From: Isoperla grammatica
Taxonomy: Eukaryota; Arthropoda; Insecta; Plecoptera; Perlodidae
DNA length: 64,000 bases
Reading direction: 5' to 3'
NCBI GenBank assembly: GCA_945910005.1
Contig: CAMDTW010000216.1
Span: 1 to 64,000, forward strand
Part shown: piece after piece, positions 35,381-48,388 of the stretch
Layout: each line of letters starts with the position of its first letter
How positions within the stretch are numbered: position 1 is the stretch's first letter
Translations under genes and position numbers: made by a program
The notes under the pieces: model-generated
What the model was told of the DNA's origin: nothing
Databases searched by the model: none
Seen by the model: the letters and a program-made list of their open reading frames with translations, nothing else

Positions 35381-35672
35381 ATGCATATTTTAACCAAAAA
35401 CGACGAAAAAACTCAATTTATGCATTTTCATTATACTCTTGAAGAATGCAGCCTATAATAATTCTTATTTTTCAACGGAGGGTGTAACTTCTATAGAAGT
35501 TATCGAAATGTGACGAAATGGACAAATTGTGCTTATTGGAGCCTGAAACGCGCTAAAACAACGATTTGTCAACTTTGGTTGAAACCCTTAGGAATCCCGG
35601 CCGTATGCAAGATTCCTCTTAAAACTAGAAGTTTGTAGTAGATAGACTAAAATCAGCAAATTTCTATTTTTT
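35381..35672 (+). repeat. 292-bp monomer with ATA duplication, unit 123
   Basis: CCTATAATAATTC replaces CCTATAATTC, and the unit has CGCGCTAAAAC. This insertion is unique in the window. Confidence 0.9.
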
Positions 35673-37982
35673 ATGCATATTTTAACCAAAAACGACGAAA
35701 AAACTCAATTTATGCATTTTCATTATACTCTTGAAGAATGCAACCTATAATTCTTATTTTTCGACGGAGGGTGTAACTTCTATAGAAGTTATCGAAATGT
35801 GACGAAATGGACAAATTGTGCTTATTGGAGCCTGAAACGCTCTAAAACAACGATTTGTGCAATTTGGTTGAAACCCTTAGGAATCCCAGCCGTATGCAAG
35901 ATTCCTCTTAAAACTGGAAGTTTGTGGTTGATAGACTAAAATCAGCCAATTTCTATATTTTATGCATATTTTAACCAAAAACGACGAAAAAACTCAATTT
36001 ATGCATTTTCATTATACTCTTGAAGAATGCAGCCTATAATTCTTATTTTTCAACGGAGGGTGTAACTTCTATAGAAGTTATCGAAATGTGACGAAATGGA
36101 CAATTTGTGCTTATTGGAGCCTGAAACGCTCTAAAACAACGATTTGTCAACTTTGGTTGAAACCCTTAGGAATCCCGGCCGTATGCAAGATTCCTCTTAA
36201 AACTGGAAGTTTGTGGTAGATAGACTGAAATCAGCCAATTTCTATTTTTTATGCATATTTTAACCAAAAACGACGAAAAAACTCAATTTATGCATTTTCA
36301 TTATACTCTTGAAGAATGCAACCTATAATTCTTATTTTTCAACGGAGGGTGTAACTTCTATAGAAGTTATCGAAATGTGACGAAATGGACAAATTGTGCT
36401 TATTGGAGCCTGAAACGCTCTAAAACAACGATTTGTCAGCTTTGGTTGAAACCCTTAGGAATCCCGGCCGTATGCAAGATTTCTCTTAAAACTGGAAGTT
36501 TGTGGTAGATAGACTGAAATCAGCCAATTTCTATTTTTTATGCATATTTTAACCAAAAACGACGAAAAAACTCAATTTATGCATTTTCATTATACTCTTG
36601 AAGAATGCAACCTATAATTCTTATTTTTCGACGGAGGGTGTAACTTCTATAGAAGTTATCGAAATGTGACGAAATGGACAAATTGTGCTAATTGGAGCCT
36701 GAAACGCTCTAAAACAACGATTTGTCAACTTTGATTGAAACCCTTAGGAATCCCGGCCGTATGCAAGATTCCTCTTAAAACTGGAAGTTTGTGGTAGATA
36801 GACTGAAATCAGCCAATTTCTATTTTTTATGCATATTTTAACCAAAAACGACGAAAAAACTCAATTTATGCATTTTCATTTTACTCTTGAAGAATGCAAC
36901 CTATAATTCTTATTTTTCGACGGAGGGTGTAACTTCTATAGAAGTTATCGAAATGTGACGAAATGGACAAATTGTGCTTATTGGAGCCTGAAACGCTCTA
37001 AAACAACGATTTGTGCAATTTGGTTGAAACCCTTAGGAATCCCAGCCGTATGCAAGATTCCTCTTAAAACTGGAAGTTTGTGGTACATAGACTAAAATCA
37101 GCCAATTTCTATATTTTATGCATATTTTAACCAAAAACGACGAAAAAACGCAATTTATGCATTTTCATTATACTCTTGAAGAATGCAGCCTATATCTTAT
37201 TTTTCAACGGAGGGTGTAACTTCTATAGAAGTTATCGAAATGTGACGAAATGGACAAATTGTGCTTATTGGAGCCTAAAACGCTCTAAAACAACGATTAG
37301 TCAACTTTGGTTGAAACCCTTAGGAATCCCGGCCGTATGCAAGATTCCTCTTAAAACTGGAAGTTTGTGGTAGATAGACAGAAATCAGCCAATTTCTATT
37401 TTTTATGCATATTTTAACCAGAAACGACGAAAAAACTCAATTTATGTATTTTCATTATACTCTTGAAGAATGCAACCTATAATTCTTATTTTTCGACGGA
37501 CGGTGTAACTTCTATAGAAGTTATCGAAATGTGACGAAATGGACAAATTGTGCTTATTGGAGCCTAAAACGCTCTAAAACAACGATTTGTGCAATTTGGT
37601 TGAAACCATTAGGAATCCCAGCCGTATGCAAGATTCCTCTTAAAACTGGAAGTTTGTGGTAGATAGACTAAAATCAGCCAATTTCTATATTTTATGCATA
37701 TTTTAACCAAAAACGACGAAAAAACTCAATTTATGCATTTTCATTATACTCTTGAAGAATGCAGCCTATAATTCTTATTTTTCAACGGAGGGTGTAACTT
37801 CTATAGAAGTTATCGAAATGTGACGAAATGGACAATTTGTGCTTATTGGAGCCTGAAACGCTCTAAAACAACGATTTGTCAACTTTGGTTGAAACCCTTA
37901 GGAATCCCGGCCGTATGCAAGATTCCTCTTTAAACTGGAAGTTTGTGGTAGATAGACTAAAATCAGCCAATTTCTATATTTT

Positions 37983-38271
37983 ATGCATATTTTAACCAAA
38001 AACGACCAAAAAACTCAATTTATGCATTTTCATAATACTCTTTCAGAATGCACACTATCATTATTATTTTTCAACGGTTGGTGTAACTTCTAAAGTAGTT
38101 ATCGAAATGTGACGAAATGGACAAATTATGCTTATTGGAGCCTGAAAAGCTCTAAAACAACGATTTGTCAACTTTGGTTGAAACCCTTAGGAATCCCAGC
38201 CGTATGCAAGATTCCTCTTAAAACTGGAAGTTTGTGGAAGATAGACTGAAATCAGCGAATTTCTATATTTT
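37983..38271 (+). repeat. B-type monomer (B1), unit 132
   Basis: Partner of the unit at 15892 (offset 22,091). Confidence 0.94.
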
Positions 38272-39137
38272 ATGCATATTTTAACCAAAAACGACGAAAA
38301 AACTCAATTTATGCATTTTCATTATTCTCTTGAAGAATGCAGCCTATAATTCTTATTTTTCAACGGAGGGTGTAACTTCTATAGAAGTTATCGAAATGTG
38401 ACGAAATGGACAAATTGTGCTTATTGGAGCCTGAAACGCACTAAAACAACGATTTGTCAACTTTGGTTAAAACCCTTAGGAATCCCGGCCGTATGCAAGA
38501 TTCCTCTTAAAACTGGAAGTTTTTGGTAGATAGACTGAAATCAGCCAATTTCTATTTTTTATGCATATTTTAACAAAAACGACGAAAAAACTCAATTTAT
38601 GCATTTTCATTATACTCTTGAAGAATGCAACCTATAATTCTTATTTTTCGACGGAGGGTGTAACTTCTATAGAAGTTATCGAAATGTGACGAAATGGACA
38701 AATTGTGCTTATTGGAGCCTGAAACGCTCTAAAACAACGATTTGTGCAATTTGGTTGAAACCCTTAGGAATCCCAGCCGTATGCAAGATTCCTCTAAAAA
38801 CTGGAAGTTTGTGGTAGACAGACTAAAATCAGCCAATTTCTATATTTTATGCATATTTTAACCAAAAACGACGAAAAAACTCAATTTATGCATTTTCATT
38901 ATACTCTTGAAGAATGCAGCCTATAATTCTTATTTTTCAACGGAGGGTGTAACTTCTATAGAAGTTATCGAAATGTGACGAAATGGACAATTTGTGCTTA
39001 TTGGAGCCTGAAACGCTCTAAAACAACGATTTGTCAACTTTGGTTGAAACCCTTAAGAATCCCGGCCGTATGCAAGATTCCTCTTAAAACTGGAAGTTTG
39101 TGGTAGATAGACTAAAATCAGCCAATTTCTATATTTT

Positions 39138-39426
39138 ATGCATATTTTAACCAAAAACGACCAAAAAACTCAATTTATGCATTTTCAAATAACTCTTTCA
39201 GAATGCACACTAACATTATTATTTTTCAATGGTTGGTGTAACTTCTAAAGTAATTATCAAAATGTGACGAAATGGACAAATAGTGCTTATTGGAGCCTGA
39301 AACGCTCTAAAACAACGATTTGTCAACTTTGGTTTAAACCCTTAGGAATCCCGGCCGTATGCAAGATTGCTCTTAAAACTTGAAGTTTGTGGTAGATAGA
39401 CTGAAATCAGCCAATTTCTATTTTTT
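39138..39426 (+). repeat. B-type monomer (B2), unit 136
   Basis: Partner of 17047 with two private changes, TTTTCAAATAACTC and GTAATTATCAAAATG. Confidence 0.94.
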
Positions 39427-41740
39427 ATGCATATTTTAACCAAAAACGACGAAAAAACTCAATTTATGCATTTTCATTATACTCTTGAAGAATGCAACCT
39501 ATGATTCTTATTTTTCGACGGAGCGTGTAACTTCTATAGAAGTTATCGAAATGTGACGAAATGGACAAATTGTGCTTATTGGAGCCTGAAACGCTCTAAA
39601 ACAACGATTTGTGCAATTTGGTTGAAACCCTTAGGAATCCCAGCCGTATGCAAGATTCGTCTTAAAACTGGAAGTTTGTGGTAGATAGACTAAAATCAGC
39701 CAATTTCTATATTTTATGCATATTTTAACCAAAAACGACGAAAAAACTCAATTTATGCATTTTCATTATACTCTTGAAGAATGCAGCCTATAATTCTTAT
39801 TTTTCAAAGGAGGGTGTAACTTCTATAGAAGTTATCGAAATGTGACGCAATGGACAAATTGTGCTTATTGGAGCCTGAAACGCTCTAAAACAACGATTTG
39901 TCAACTTTGGTTGAAACCCTTAGGAATCCCGGCCGTATGCAAGATTTCTCTTAAAACTGGAAGTTTGTGGTAGATAGACTGAAATCAGCCAATTTCTTTT
40001 TTTTTATGCATATTTTAACCAAAAACGACGAAAAAACTCAATTTATGCATTTTCATTATACTCTTGAAGAATGCAACCTATAATTCTTATTTTTCGACGG
40101 AGGGTGAAACTTCTATAGAAGTTATCGAAATGTGACGAAATGGAAAAATTGTGCTTATTGGAGCCTGAAACGCTCTAAAACAACGATTTGTGCAATTTGG
40201 TTGAAACCCTTAGGAATCCCAGCCGTATGCAAGATTCCTCATAAAACTGGAAGTTTGTGGTACATAGACTAAAATCAGCCAATTTCTATATTTTATGCAT
40301 ATTTTTACCAAAAACGACGAAAAAACTCAATTTATGCATTTTCATTATACTCTTGAAGAATGCAACCTATAATTCTTATTTTTCGACGGAGGGTGTAACT
40401 TCTATAGAAGTTATCGAAATGTGACGAAATGGGCAAAATGTGCTTATTGGAGCCTGAAACGCTCTAAAACAACGATTTGTGCAATTTGGTTGAAACCCTT
40501 AGGAATCCCAGCCGTATGCAAGATTCCTCTTAAAACTGGAAGTTTGTGGTAGATAGACTAAAATCAGCCAATTTCTATATTTTATGCATATTTTAACCAA
40601 AAACGACGAAAAAACTCAATTTTTGCATTTTCATTATACTCTTGAAGAATGCAGCCTATAATTCTTATTTTTCAACGGAGGGTGTAACTTCTATAGAAGT
40701 TATCGAAATGTGACGAAATGGACAATTTGTGCTTATTGGAGCCTGAAACGCTCTAAAACAACGATTTGTCAACTTTGGTTGAAACCCTTAGGAATCCCAG
40801 CCGTATGCAAGATTCCTCTTAAAACTGGAAGTTTGTGGTAGATAGACTGAAATCAGCCAATTTCTATATTTTATGCATATTTTAACCAAAAATGACGAAA
40901 AAACTCAATTTATGCATTTTCATTATACTCTTGAAGAATGCAGCCTATAATTCTTATTTTTCAACGGAGGGTGTAACTTCTATAGAAGTTATCGAAATGT
41001 CACGAAATGGACAAATGGAGCTTATTGGAGCCTGAAACGCTCTAAAACAACGATTTGTCAACTTTGGTTGAAACCCTTAGGAATCCCAGCCGTATGCAAG
41101 ATTCCTCTTAAAACTGGAAGTTTGTGGTAGATAGACTGAAATCAGCCAATTTCTATTTTTTATGCATATTTTAACCAAAAACGACGAAAAAACGCAATTT
41201 ATGCATTTTCATTATACTCTTGAAGAATGCAGCCTATAATTCTTATTTTTCAACGGAGGGTGTAACTTCTATAGAAGTTATCGAAATGTGACGAAATGGA
41301 CAAATTGTGCTTATTGGAGCCTGAAACGCTCGAAAACAACGATTTGTGCAATTTGGTTGAAACCCTTAGGAATCCCAGCCGTATGCAAGATTCCTCTTAA
41401 AACTGGAAGTTTGTGGTAGATAGACTAAAATCAGCCAATTTCTATATTTTATGCATATTTTAACCAAAAAACGACGAAAAAACTCAATTTATGCATTTTC
41501 ATTATACTCTTGAAGAATGCATCCTATAATTCTTATTTTTCAACGGAGGGTGTTTCTTCTATAGAAGTTATCGAAATGTGACGAAATGGACAATTTGTGC
41601 TTATTGGAGCCTGAAACGCTCTAAAACAACGATTTGTCAACTTTGGTTGAAACCCTTAGGAATCCCGGCCGTATGCAAGATTCCTCTTAAAACTGGAAGT
41701 TTGTGGTAGATAGACTAAAATCAGCCAATTTCTATATTTT

Positions 41741-42029
41741 ATGCATATTTTAACCAAAAACGACCAAAAAACTCAATTTATGCATTATCATATAACTCTT
41801 TCAGAATGCACACTAACATTATTATTTTTCAACGGTTGGTGTAACTTCTAAAGTAGTTATCAAAATGTGACGAAATGGACAAATTGTGCTTATTGGAGCC
41901 TGAAACGCTCTAAAACAACGATTTGTCAACTTTGGTTGAAACCCTTAGGAATCCCGGCCGTATGCAAGATTCCTCTTAAAACTGGAAGTTTGTGGTAGAT
42001 AGACTGAAATCAGCCAATTTCTATTTTTT
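41741..42029 (+). repeat. B-type monomer (B2), unit 145
   Basis: Partner of 19650 (offset 22,091), with GCATTATCAT. Confidence 0.94.
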
Positions 42030-42896
42030 ATGCATATTTTAACCAAAAACGACGAAAAAACTCAATTTATGCATTTTCATTATACTCTTGAAGAATGTAA
42101 CCTATAATTCTTATTTTTCAACGGAGGGTGTAACTTCTATAGAAGTTATCGAAATGTGACGAAATGGACAAATTATGCTTATTGGAGCCTGAAACGCTCT
42201 AAAACAACGATTTGTCAACTTTGGTTGAAACCCTTAGGAATCCCGGCCGTATGCAAGATTCCTCTTAAAACTGGAAGTTTGTGGTAGATAGACTGAAATC
42301 AGCCAATTTCTATTTTTTATGCATATTTTAACCAAAAACGACGAAAAAACTCAATTTATGCATTTTCATTATACTCTTGAAGAATGCAACCTATAATTCT
42401 TATTTTTCGACGGAGGGTGTAACTTCTATAGAAGTTTTCGAAATGTGACGAAATGGACAAATTGTGCTTATTGGAGCCTGAAACGCTCTAAAACAACGAT
42501 TTGTGCAATTTGGTTGAAACCCTTAGGAATCCCAGCCGTATGCAAGATTCCTCTTAAAACTGGAAGTTTGTGGTACATAGACTAAAATCAGCCAATTTTT
42601 ATATTTTATGCATATTTTAACCAAAAACGACGAAAAAACTCAATTTATGCATTTTCATTATACTCTTGAAGAATGCAGCCTATAATTCTTATTTTTCAAC
42701 GGAGGGTGTAACTTCTATAGAAGTTATCGAAATGTGACGAAATGGACAATTTGTGCTTATTGGAGCCTGAAACGCTCTAAAACAACGATTTGTCAACTTT
42801 GGTTGAAACCCTTAGGAATCCCGGCCGTATGCAAGATTCCTCTTTAAACTGGAAGTTTGTGGTAGATAGACTAAAATCAGCCAATTTCTATATTTT

Positions 42897-43185
42897 ATGC
42901 ATATTTTAACCAAAAACGACCAAAAAACTCAATTTATGCATTTTCATAATACTCTTTCAGAATGCACACTATCATTATTATTTTTCAACGGTTGGTGTAA
43001 CTTCTAAAGTAGTTATCGAAATGTGACGAAATGGACAAATTATGCTTATTGGAGCCTGAAAAGCTCTAAAACAACGATTTGTCAACTTTGGTTGAAACCC
43101 TTAGGAATCCCAGCCGTATGCAAGATTCCTCTTAAAACTGGAAGTTTGTGGAAGATAGACTGAAATCAGCCAATTTCTATATTTT
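42897..43185 (+). repeat. B-type monomer (B1), unit 149
   Basis: Partner of 15892 (offset 27,005) and 37983 (offset 4914). Confidence 0.94.
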
Positions 43186-44051
43186 ATGCATATTTTAACC
43201 AAAAACGACGAAAAAACTCAATTTATGCATTTTCATTATTCTCTTGAAGAATGCAGCCTATAATTCTTATTTTTCAACGGAGGGTGTAACTTCTATAGAA
43301 GTTATCGAAATGTGACGAAATGGACAAATTGTGCTTATTGGAGCCTGAAACGCACTAAAACAACGATTTGTCAACTTTGGTTAAAACCCTTAGGAATCCC
43401 GGCCGTATGCAAGATTCCTCTTAAAACTGGAAGTTTTTGGTAGATAGACTGAAATCAGCCAATTTCTATTTTTTATGCATATTTTAACAAAAACGACGAA
43501 AAAACTCAATTTATGCATTTTCATTATACTCTTGAAGAATGCAACCTATAATTCTTATTTTTCGACGGAGGGTGTAACTTCTATAGAAGTTATCGAAATG
43601 TGACGAAATGGACAAATTGTGCTTATTGGAGCCTGAAACGCTCTAAAACAACGATTTGTGCAATTTGGTTGAAACCCTTAGGAATCCCAGCCGTATGCAA
43701 GATTCCTCTAAAAACTGGAAGTTTGTGGTAGACAGACTAAAATCAGCCAATTTCTATATTTTATGCATATTTTAACCAAAAACGACGAAAAAACTCAATT
43801 TATGCATTTTCATTATACTCTTGAAGAATGCAGCCTATAATTCTTATTTTTCAACGGAGGGTGTAACTTCTATAGAAGTTATCGAAATGTGACGAAATGG
43901 ACAATTTGTGCTTATTGGAGCCTGAAACGCTCTAAAACAACGATTTGTCAACTTTGGTTGAAACCCTTAGGAATCCCGGCCGTATGCAAGATTCCTCTTA
44001 AAACTGGAAGTTTGTGGTAGATAGACTAAAATCAGCCAATTTCTATATTTT

Positions 44052-44340
44052 ATGCATATTTTAACCAAAAACGACCAAAAAACTCAATTTATGCATTTTC
44101 ATATAACTCTTTCAGAATGCACACTAACATTATTATTTTTCAATGGTTGGTGTAACTTCTAAAGTAGTTATCAAAATGTGACGAAATGGACAAATAGTGC
44201 TTATTGGAGCCTGAAACGCTCTAAAACAACGATTTGTCAACTTTGGTTTAAACCCTTAGGAATCCCGGCCGTATGCAAGATTGCTCTTAAAACTTGAAGT
44301 TTGTGGTAGATAGACTGAAATCAGCCAATTTCTATTTTTT
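44052..44340 (+). repeat. B-type monomer (B2), unit 153
   Basis: Partner of 17047 (offset 27,005), with CAATGGTTGG and AAAACTTGAAG. Confidence 0.94.
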
Positions 44341-46654
44341 ATGCATATTTTAACCAAAAACGACGAAAAAACTCAATTTATGCATTTTCATTATACTCTT
44401 GAAGAATGCAACCTATGATTCTTATTTTTCGACGGAGGGTGTAACTTCTATAGAAGTTATCGAAATGTGACGAAATGGACAAATTGTGCTTATTGGAGCC
44501 TGAAACGCTCTAAAACAACGATTTGTGCAATTTGGTTGAAACCCTTAGGAATCCCAGCCGTATGCAAGATTCGTCTTAAAACTGGAAGTTTGTGGTAGAT
44601 AGACTAAAATCAGCCAATTTCTATATTTTATGCATATTTTAACCAAAAACGACGAAAAAACTCAATTTATGCATTTTCATTATACTCTTGAAGAATGCAG
44701 CCTATAATTCTTATTTTTCAAAGGAGGGTGTAACTTCTATAGAAGTTATCGAAATGTGACGCAATGGACAAATTGTGCTTATTGGAGCCTGAAACGCTCT
44801 AAAACAACGATTTGTCAACTTTGGTTGAAACCCTTAGGAATCCCGGCCGTATGCAAGATTTCTCTTAAAACTGGAAGTTTGTGGTAGATAGACTGAAATC
44901 AGCCAATTTCTTTTTTTTTATGCATATTTTAACCAAAAACGACGAAAAAACTCAATTTATGCATTTTCATTATACTCTTGAAGAATGCAACCTATAATTC
45001 TTATTTTTCGACGGAGGGTGAAACTTCTATAGAAGTTATCGAAATGTGACGAAATGGAAAAATTGTGCTTATTGGAGCCTGAAACGCTCTAAAACAACGA
45101 TTTGTGCAATTTGGTTGAAACCCTTAGGAATCCCAGCCGTATGCAAGATTCCTCTTAAAACTGGAAGTTTGTGGTACATAGACTAAAATCAGCCAATTTC
45201 TATATTTTATGCATATTTTTACCAAAAACGACGAAAAAACTCAATTTATGCATTTTCATTATACTCTTGAAGAATGCAACCTATAATTCTTATTTTTCGA
45301 AGGAGGGTGTAACTTCTATAGAAGTTATCGAAATGTGACGAAATGGGCAAAATGTGCTTATTGGAGCCTGAAACGCTCTAAAACAACGATTTGTGCAATT
45401 TGGTTGAAACCCTTAGGAATCCCAGCCGTATGCAAGATTCCTCTTAAAACTGGAAGTTTGTGGTAGATATACTAAAATCAGCCAATTTCTATATTTTATG
45501 CATATTTTAACCAAAAACGACGAAAAAACTCAATTTTTGCATTTTCATTATACTCTTGAAGAATGCAGCCTATAATTCTTATTTTTCAACGGAGGGTGTA
45601 ACTTCTGTAGAAGTTATCGAAATGTGACGAAATGGACAATTTGTGCTTATTGGAGCCTGAAACGCTCTAAAACAACGATTTGTCAACTTTGGTTGAAACC
45701 CTTAGGAATCCCAGCCGTATGCAAGATTCCTCTTAAAACTGGAAGTTTGTGGTAGATAGACTGAAATCAGCCAATTTCTATATTTTATGCATATTTTAAC
45801 CAAAAATGACGAAAAAACTCAATTTATGCATTTTCATTATACTCTTGAAGAATGCAGCCTATAATTCTTATTTTTCAACGGAGGGTGTAACTTCTATAGA
45901 AGTTATCGAAATGTCACGAAATGGACAAATGGAGCTTATTGGAGCCTGAAACGCTCTAAAACAACGATTTGTCAACTTTGGTTGAAACCCTTAGGAATCC
46001 CAGCCGTATGCAAGATTCCTCTTATAACTGGAAGTTTGTGGTAGATAGACTGAAATCAGCCAATTTCTATTTTTTATGCATATTTTAACCAAAAACGACG
46101 AAAAAACGCAATTTATGCATTTTCATTATACTCTTGAAGAATGCAGCCTATAATTCTTATTTTTCAACGGAGGGTGTAACTTCTATAGAAGTTATCGAAA
46201 TGTGACGAAATGGACAAATTGTGCTTATTGGAGCCTGAAACGCTCGAAAACAACGATTTGTGCAATTTGGTTGAAACCCTTAGGAATCCCAGCCGTATGC
46301 AAGATTCCTCTTAAAACTGGAAGTTTGTGGTAGATAGACTAAAATCAGCCAATTTCTATATTTTATGCATATTTTAACCAAAAAACGACGAAAAAACTCA
46401 ATTTATGCATTTTCATTATACTCTTGAAGAATGCATCCTATAATTCTTATTTTTCAACGGAGGGTGTTTCTTCTATAGAAGTTATCGAAATGTGACGAAA
46501 TGGACAATTTGTGCTTATTGGAGCCTGAAACGCTCTAAAACAACGATTTGTCAACTTTGGTTGAAACCCTTAGGAATCCCGGCCGTATGCAAGATTCCTC
46601 TTAAAACTGGAAGTTTGTGGTAGATAGACTAAAATCAGCCAATTTCTATATTTT

Positions 46655-46943
46655 ATGCATATTTTAACCAAAAACGACCAAAAAACTCAATTTATGCATT
46701 ATCATATAACTCTTTCAGAATGCACACTAACATTATTATTTTTCAACGGTTGGTGTAACTTCTAAAGTAGTTATCAAAATGTGACGAAATGGACAAATTG
46801 TGCTTATTGGAGCCTGAAACGCTCTAAAACAACGATTTGTCAACTTTGGTTGAAACCCTTAGGAATCCCGGCCGTATGCAAGATTCCTCTTAAAACTGGA
46901 AGTTTGTGGTAGATAGACTGAAATCAGCCAATTTCTATTTTTT
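46655..46943 (+). repeat. B-type monomer (B2), unit 162
   Basis: Partner of 19650 (offset 27,005), with GCATTATCAT. Confidence 0.94.
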
Positions 46944-48099
46944 ATGCATATTTTAACCAAAAACGACGAAAAAACTCAATTTATGCATTTTCATTATACT
47001 CTTGAAGAATGCAACCTATAATTCTTATTTTTCAACGGAGGGTGTAACTTCTATAGAAGTTATCGAAATGTGACGAAATGGACAAATTATGCTTATTGGA
47101 GCCTGAAACGCTCTAAAACAACGATTTGTCAACTTTGGTTGAAACCCTTAGGAATCACGGCCGTATGCAAGATTCCTCTTAAAACTGGAAGTTTGTGGTA
47201 GATAGACTGAAATCAGCCAATTTCTATTTTTTATGCATATTTTAACCAAAAACGACGAAAAAACTCAATTTATGCATTTTCATTATACTCTTGAAGAATG
47301 CAACCTATAATTCTTATTTTTCGACGGAGGGTGTAACTTCTATAGAAGTTTTCGAAATGTGACGAAATGGACAAATTGTGCTTATTGGAGCCTGAAACGC
47401 TCTAAAACAACGATTTGTCAACTTTGGTTGAAACCCTTAGGAATCCCGGCCGTATGCAAGATTCCTCTTAAAACTGGAAGTTTGTGGTAGATAGACAGAA
47501 ATCACGCAATTTCTATTTTTTATGCATATTTTAACCAAAAACGACGAAAAAACTCAATTTTTGTATTTTCATTATACTCTTGAAGAATGCAACCTATAAT
47601 TCTTATTTTTTGACGGAGGGTGTAACTTCTATAGACGTTATCGAAATGTGACGAAATGGACACATTGTGCTTATTGGAGCCTAAAACGCTCTAAAACAAC
47701 GATTTGTGCAATTTGGTTGAAACCCTTAGGAATCCCAGCCGTATGCAAGATTCCTCTTAAAACTGGAAGTTTGTGGTAGATAGACTAAAATCAGCCAATT
47801 TCTATATTTTATGCATATTTTAACCAAAAACGACGAAAAAACTCAATTTATGCATTTTCATTATACTCTTGAAGAATGCAGCCTATAATTCTTATTTTTC
47901 AACGGAGGGTGTAACTTCTATAGAAGTTATCGAAATGTTACGAAATGGACAATTTGTGCTTATTGGAGCCTGAAACGCTCTAAAACAACGATTTGTCAAC
48001 TTTGGTTGAAACCCTTAGGAATCCCGGCCGTATGCAAGATTCCTCTTTAAACTGGAAGTTTGTGGTAGATAGACTAAAATCAGCCAATTTCTATATTTT

Positions 48100-48388
48100 A
48101 TGCATATTTTAACCAAAAACGACCAAAAAACTCAATTTATGCATTTTCATAATACTCTTTCAAAATGCACACTAACATTATTATTTTTCAACGGTTGGTG
48201 TAACTTCTAAAGTAGATATCGAAATGTGACGAAATGGACAAATTGTGCTTATTGGAGCCTGAAACGCTCTAAAACAACGATTTGTCCACTTTGGTTGAAA
48301 CCCTTAGGAATCCCGGCCGTATGCAAGATTCCTCTTAAAACTGGAAGTTTGTGGTAGATAGACTAAAATCAGCCAATTTCTATTTTTT
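48100..48388 (+). repeat. B-type monomer (B1), unit 167
   Basis: Partner of 21095 (offset 27,005), with GTCCACTTT. Confidence 0.94.

Larger units (their letters stand above)
33318..36250 (+). repeat. Connector between HOR copies 3 and 4, monomers 116-125
   Basis: Monomer starts: 33318, 33607, 33896, 34227, 34516, 34804, 35093, 35381, 35673, 35962. The unit at 33896 is 331 bp with the 42-bp duplication. The next units (34227 with TAGATGGACAG, 34516, 34804, then the B1 unit at 35093, then 35381) repeat the order at 3189-4631 and 6943-8386, so the left region's motif reappears here in a diverged form. The unit at 35381 is 292 bp (ATAATAATTC). The unit at 35673 ends with GTGGTTGATAG, as does the one at 13582. 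Confidence 0.9.
35830..42500 (+). repeat. 6.7-kb segmental duplication, right copy (offset 22,091 bp)
   Basis: Partner of about 13740-20410. Differences noted: ATCAGCGAAT in 38272-type sequence, GGAGCGTG and TAATTATCAAAATG in the units 39427 and 39138, CATAAAACTGG near 40250, and TGTAACC versus TGCAACC in 42030/19939. Confidence 0.9.
36251..42607 (+). repeat. HOR copy 4, monomers 126-147
   Basis: Monomer starts: 36251, 36540, 36829, 37118, 37405, 37694, 37983, 38272, 38561, 38849, 39138, 39427, 39716, 40006, 40295, 40584, 40873, 41162, 41451, 41741, 42030, 42319. It matches copy 1 at a constant offset of 22,091 bp, including the 287-bp unit (15027/37118) with its shared 2-bp loss. It lacks the extra unit, like copy 1. 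Its final unit (42319) keeps GTGCAATTT and GTACATAGAC, as in the unit at 12426, where copy 1 has a chimera. Confidence 0.93.
42608..47521 (+). repeat. Second 17-monomer block in tandem (4914 bp), monomers 148-164
   Basis: Monomer starts: 42608, 42897, 43186, 43475, 43763, 44052, 44341, 44630, 44920, 45209, 45498, 45787, 46076, 46365, 46655, 46944, 47233. It repeats 37694-42607 directly head to tail at offset 4914 (17 monomers). In fine detail it is closer to 15603-20516: it shares TTCGAAGGAGG and GATATACTAA in the unit 45209/18204, and ATCACGGCC in 46944/19939, which the adjacent block lacks. I noted the private changes CTTCTGTAG in the unit at 45498 and CTTATAACTGG in the unit at 45787. Confidence 0.92.
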
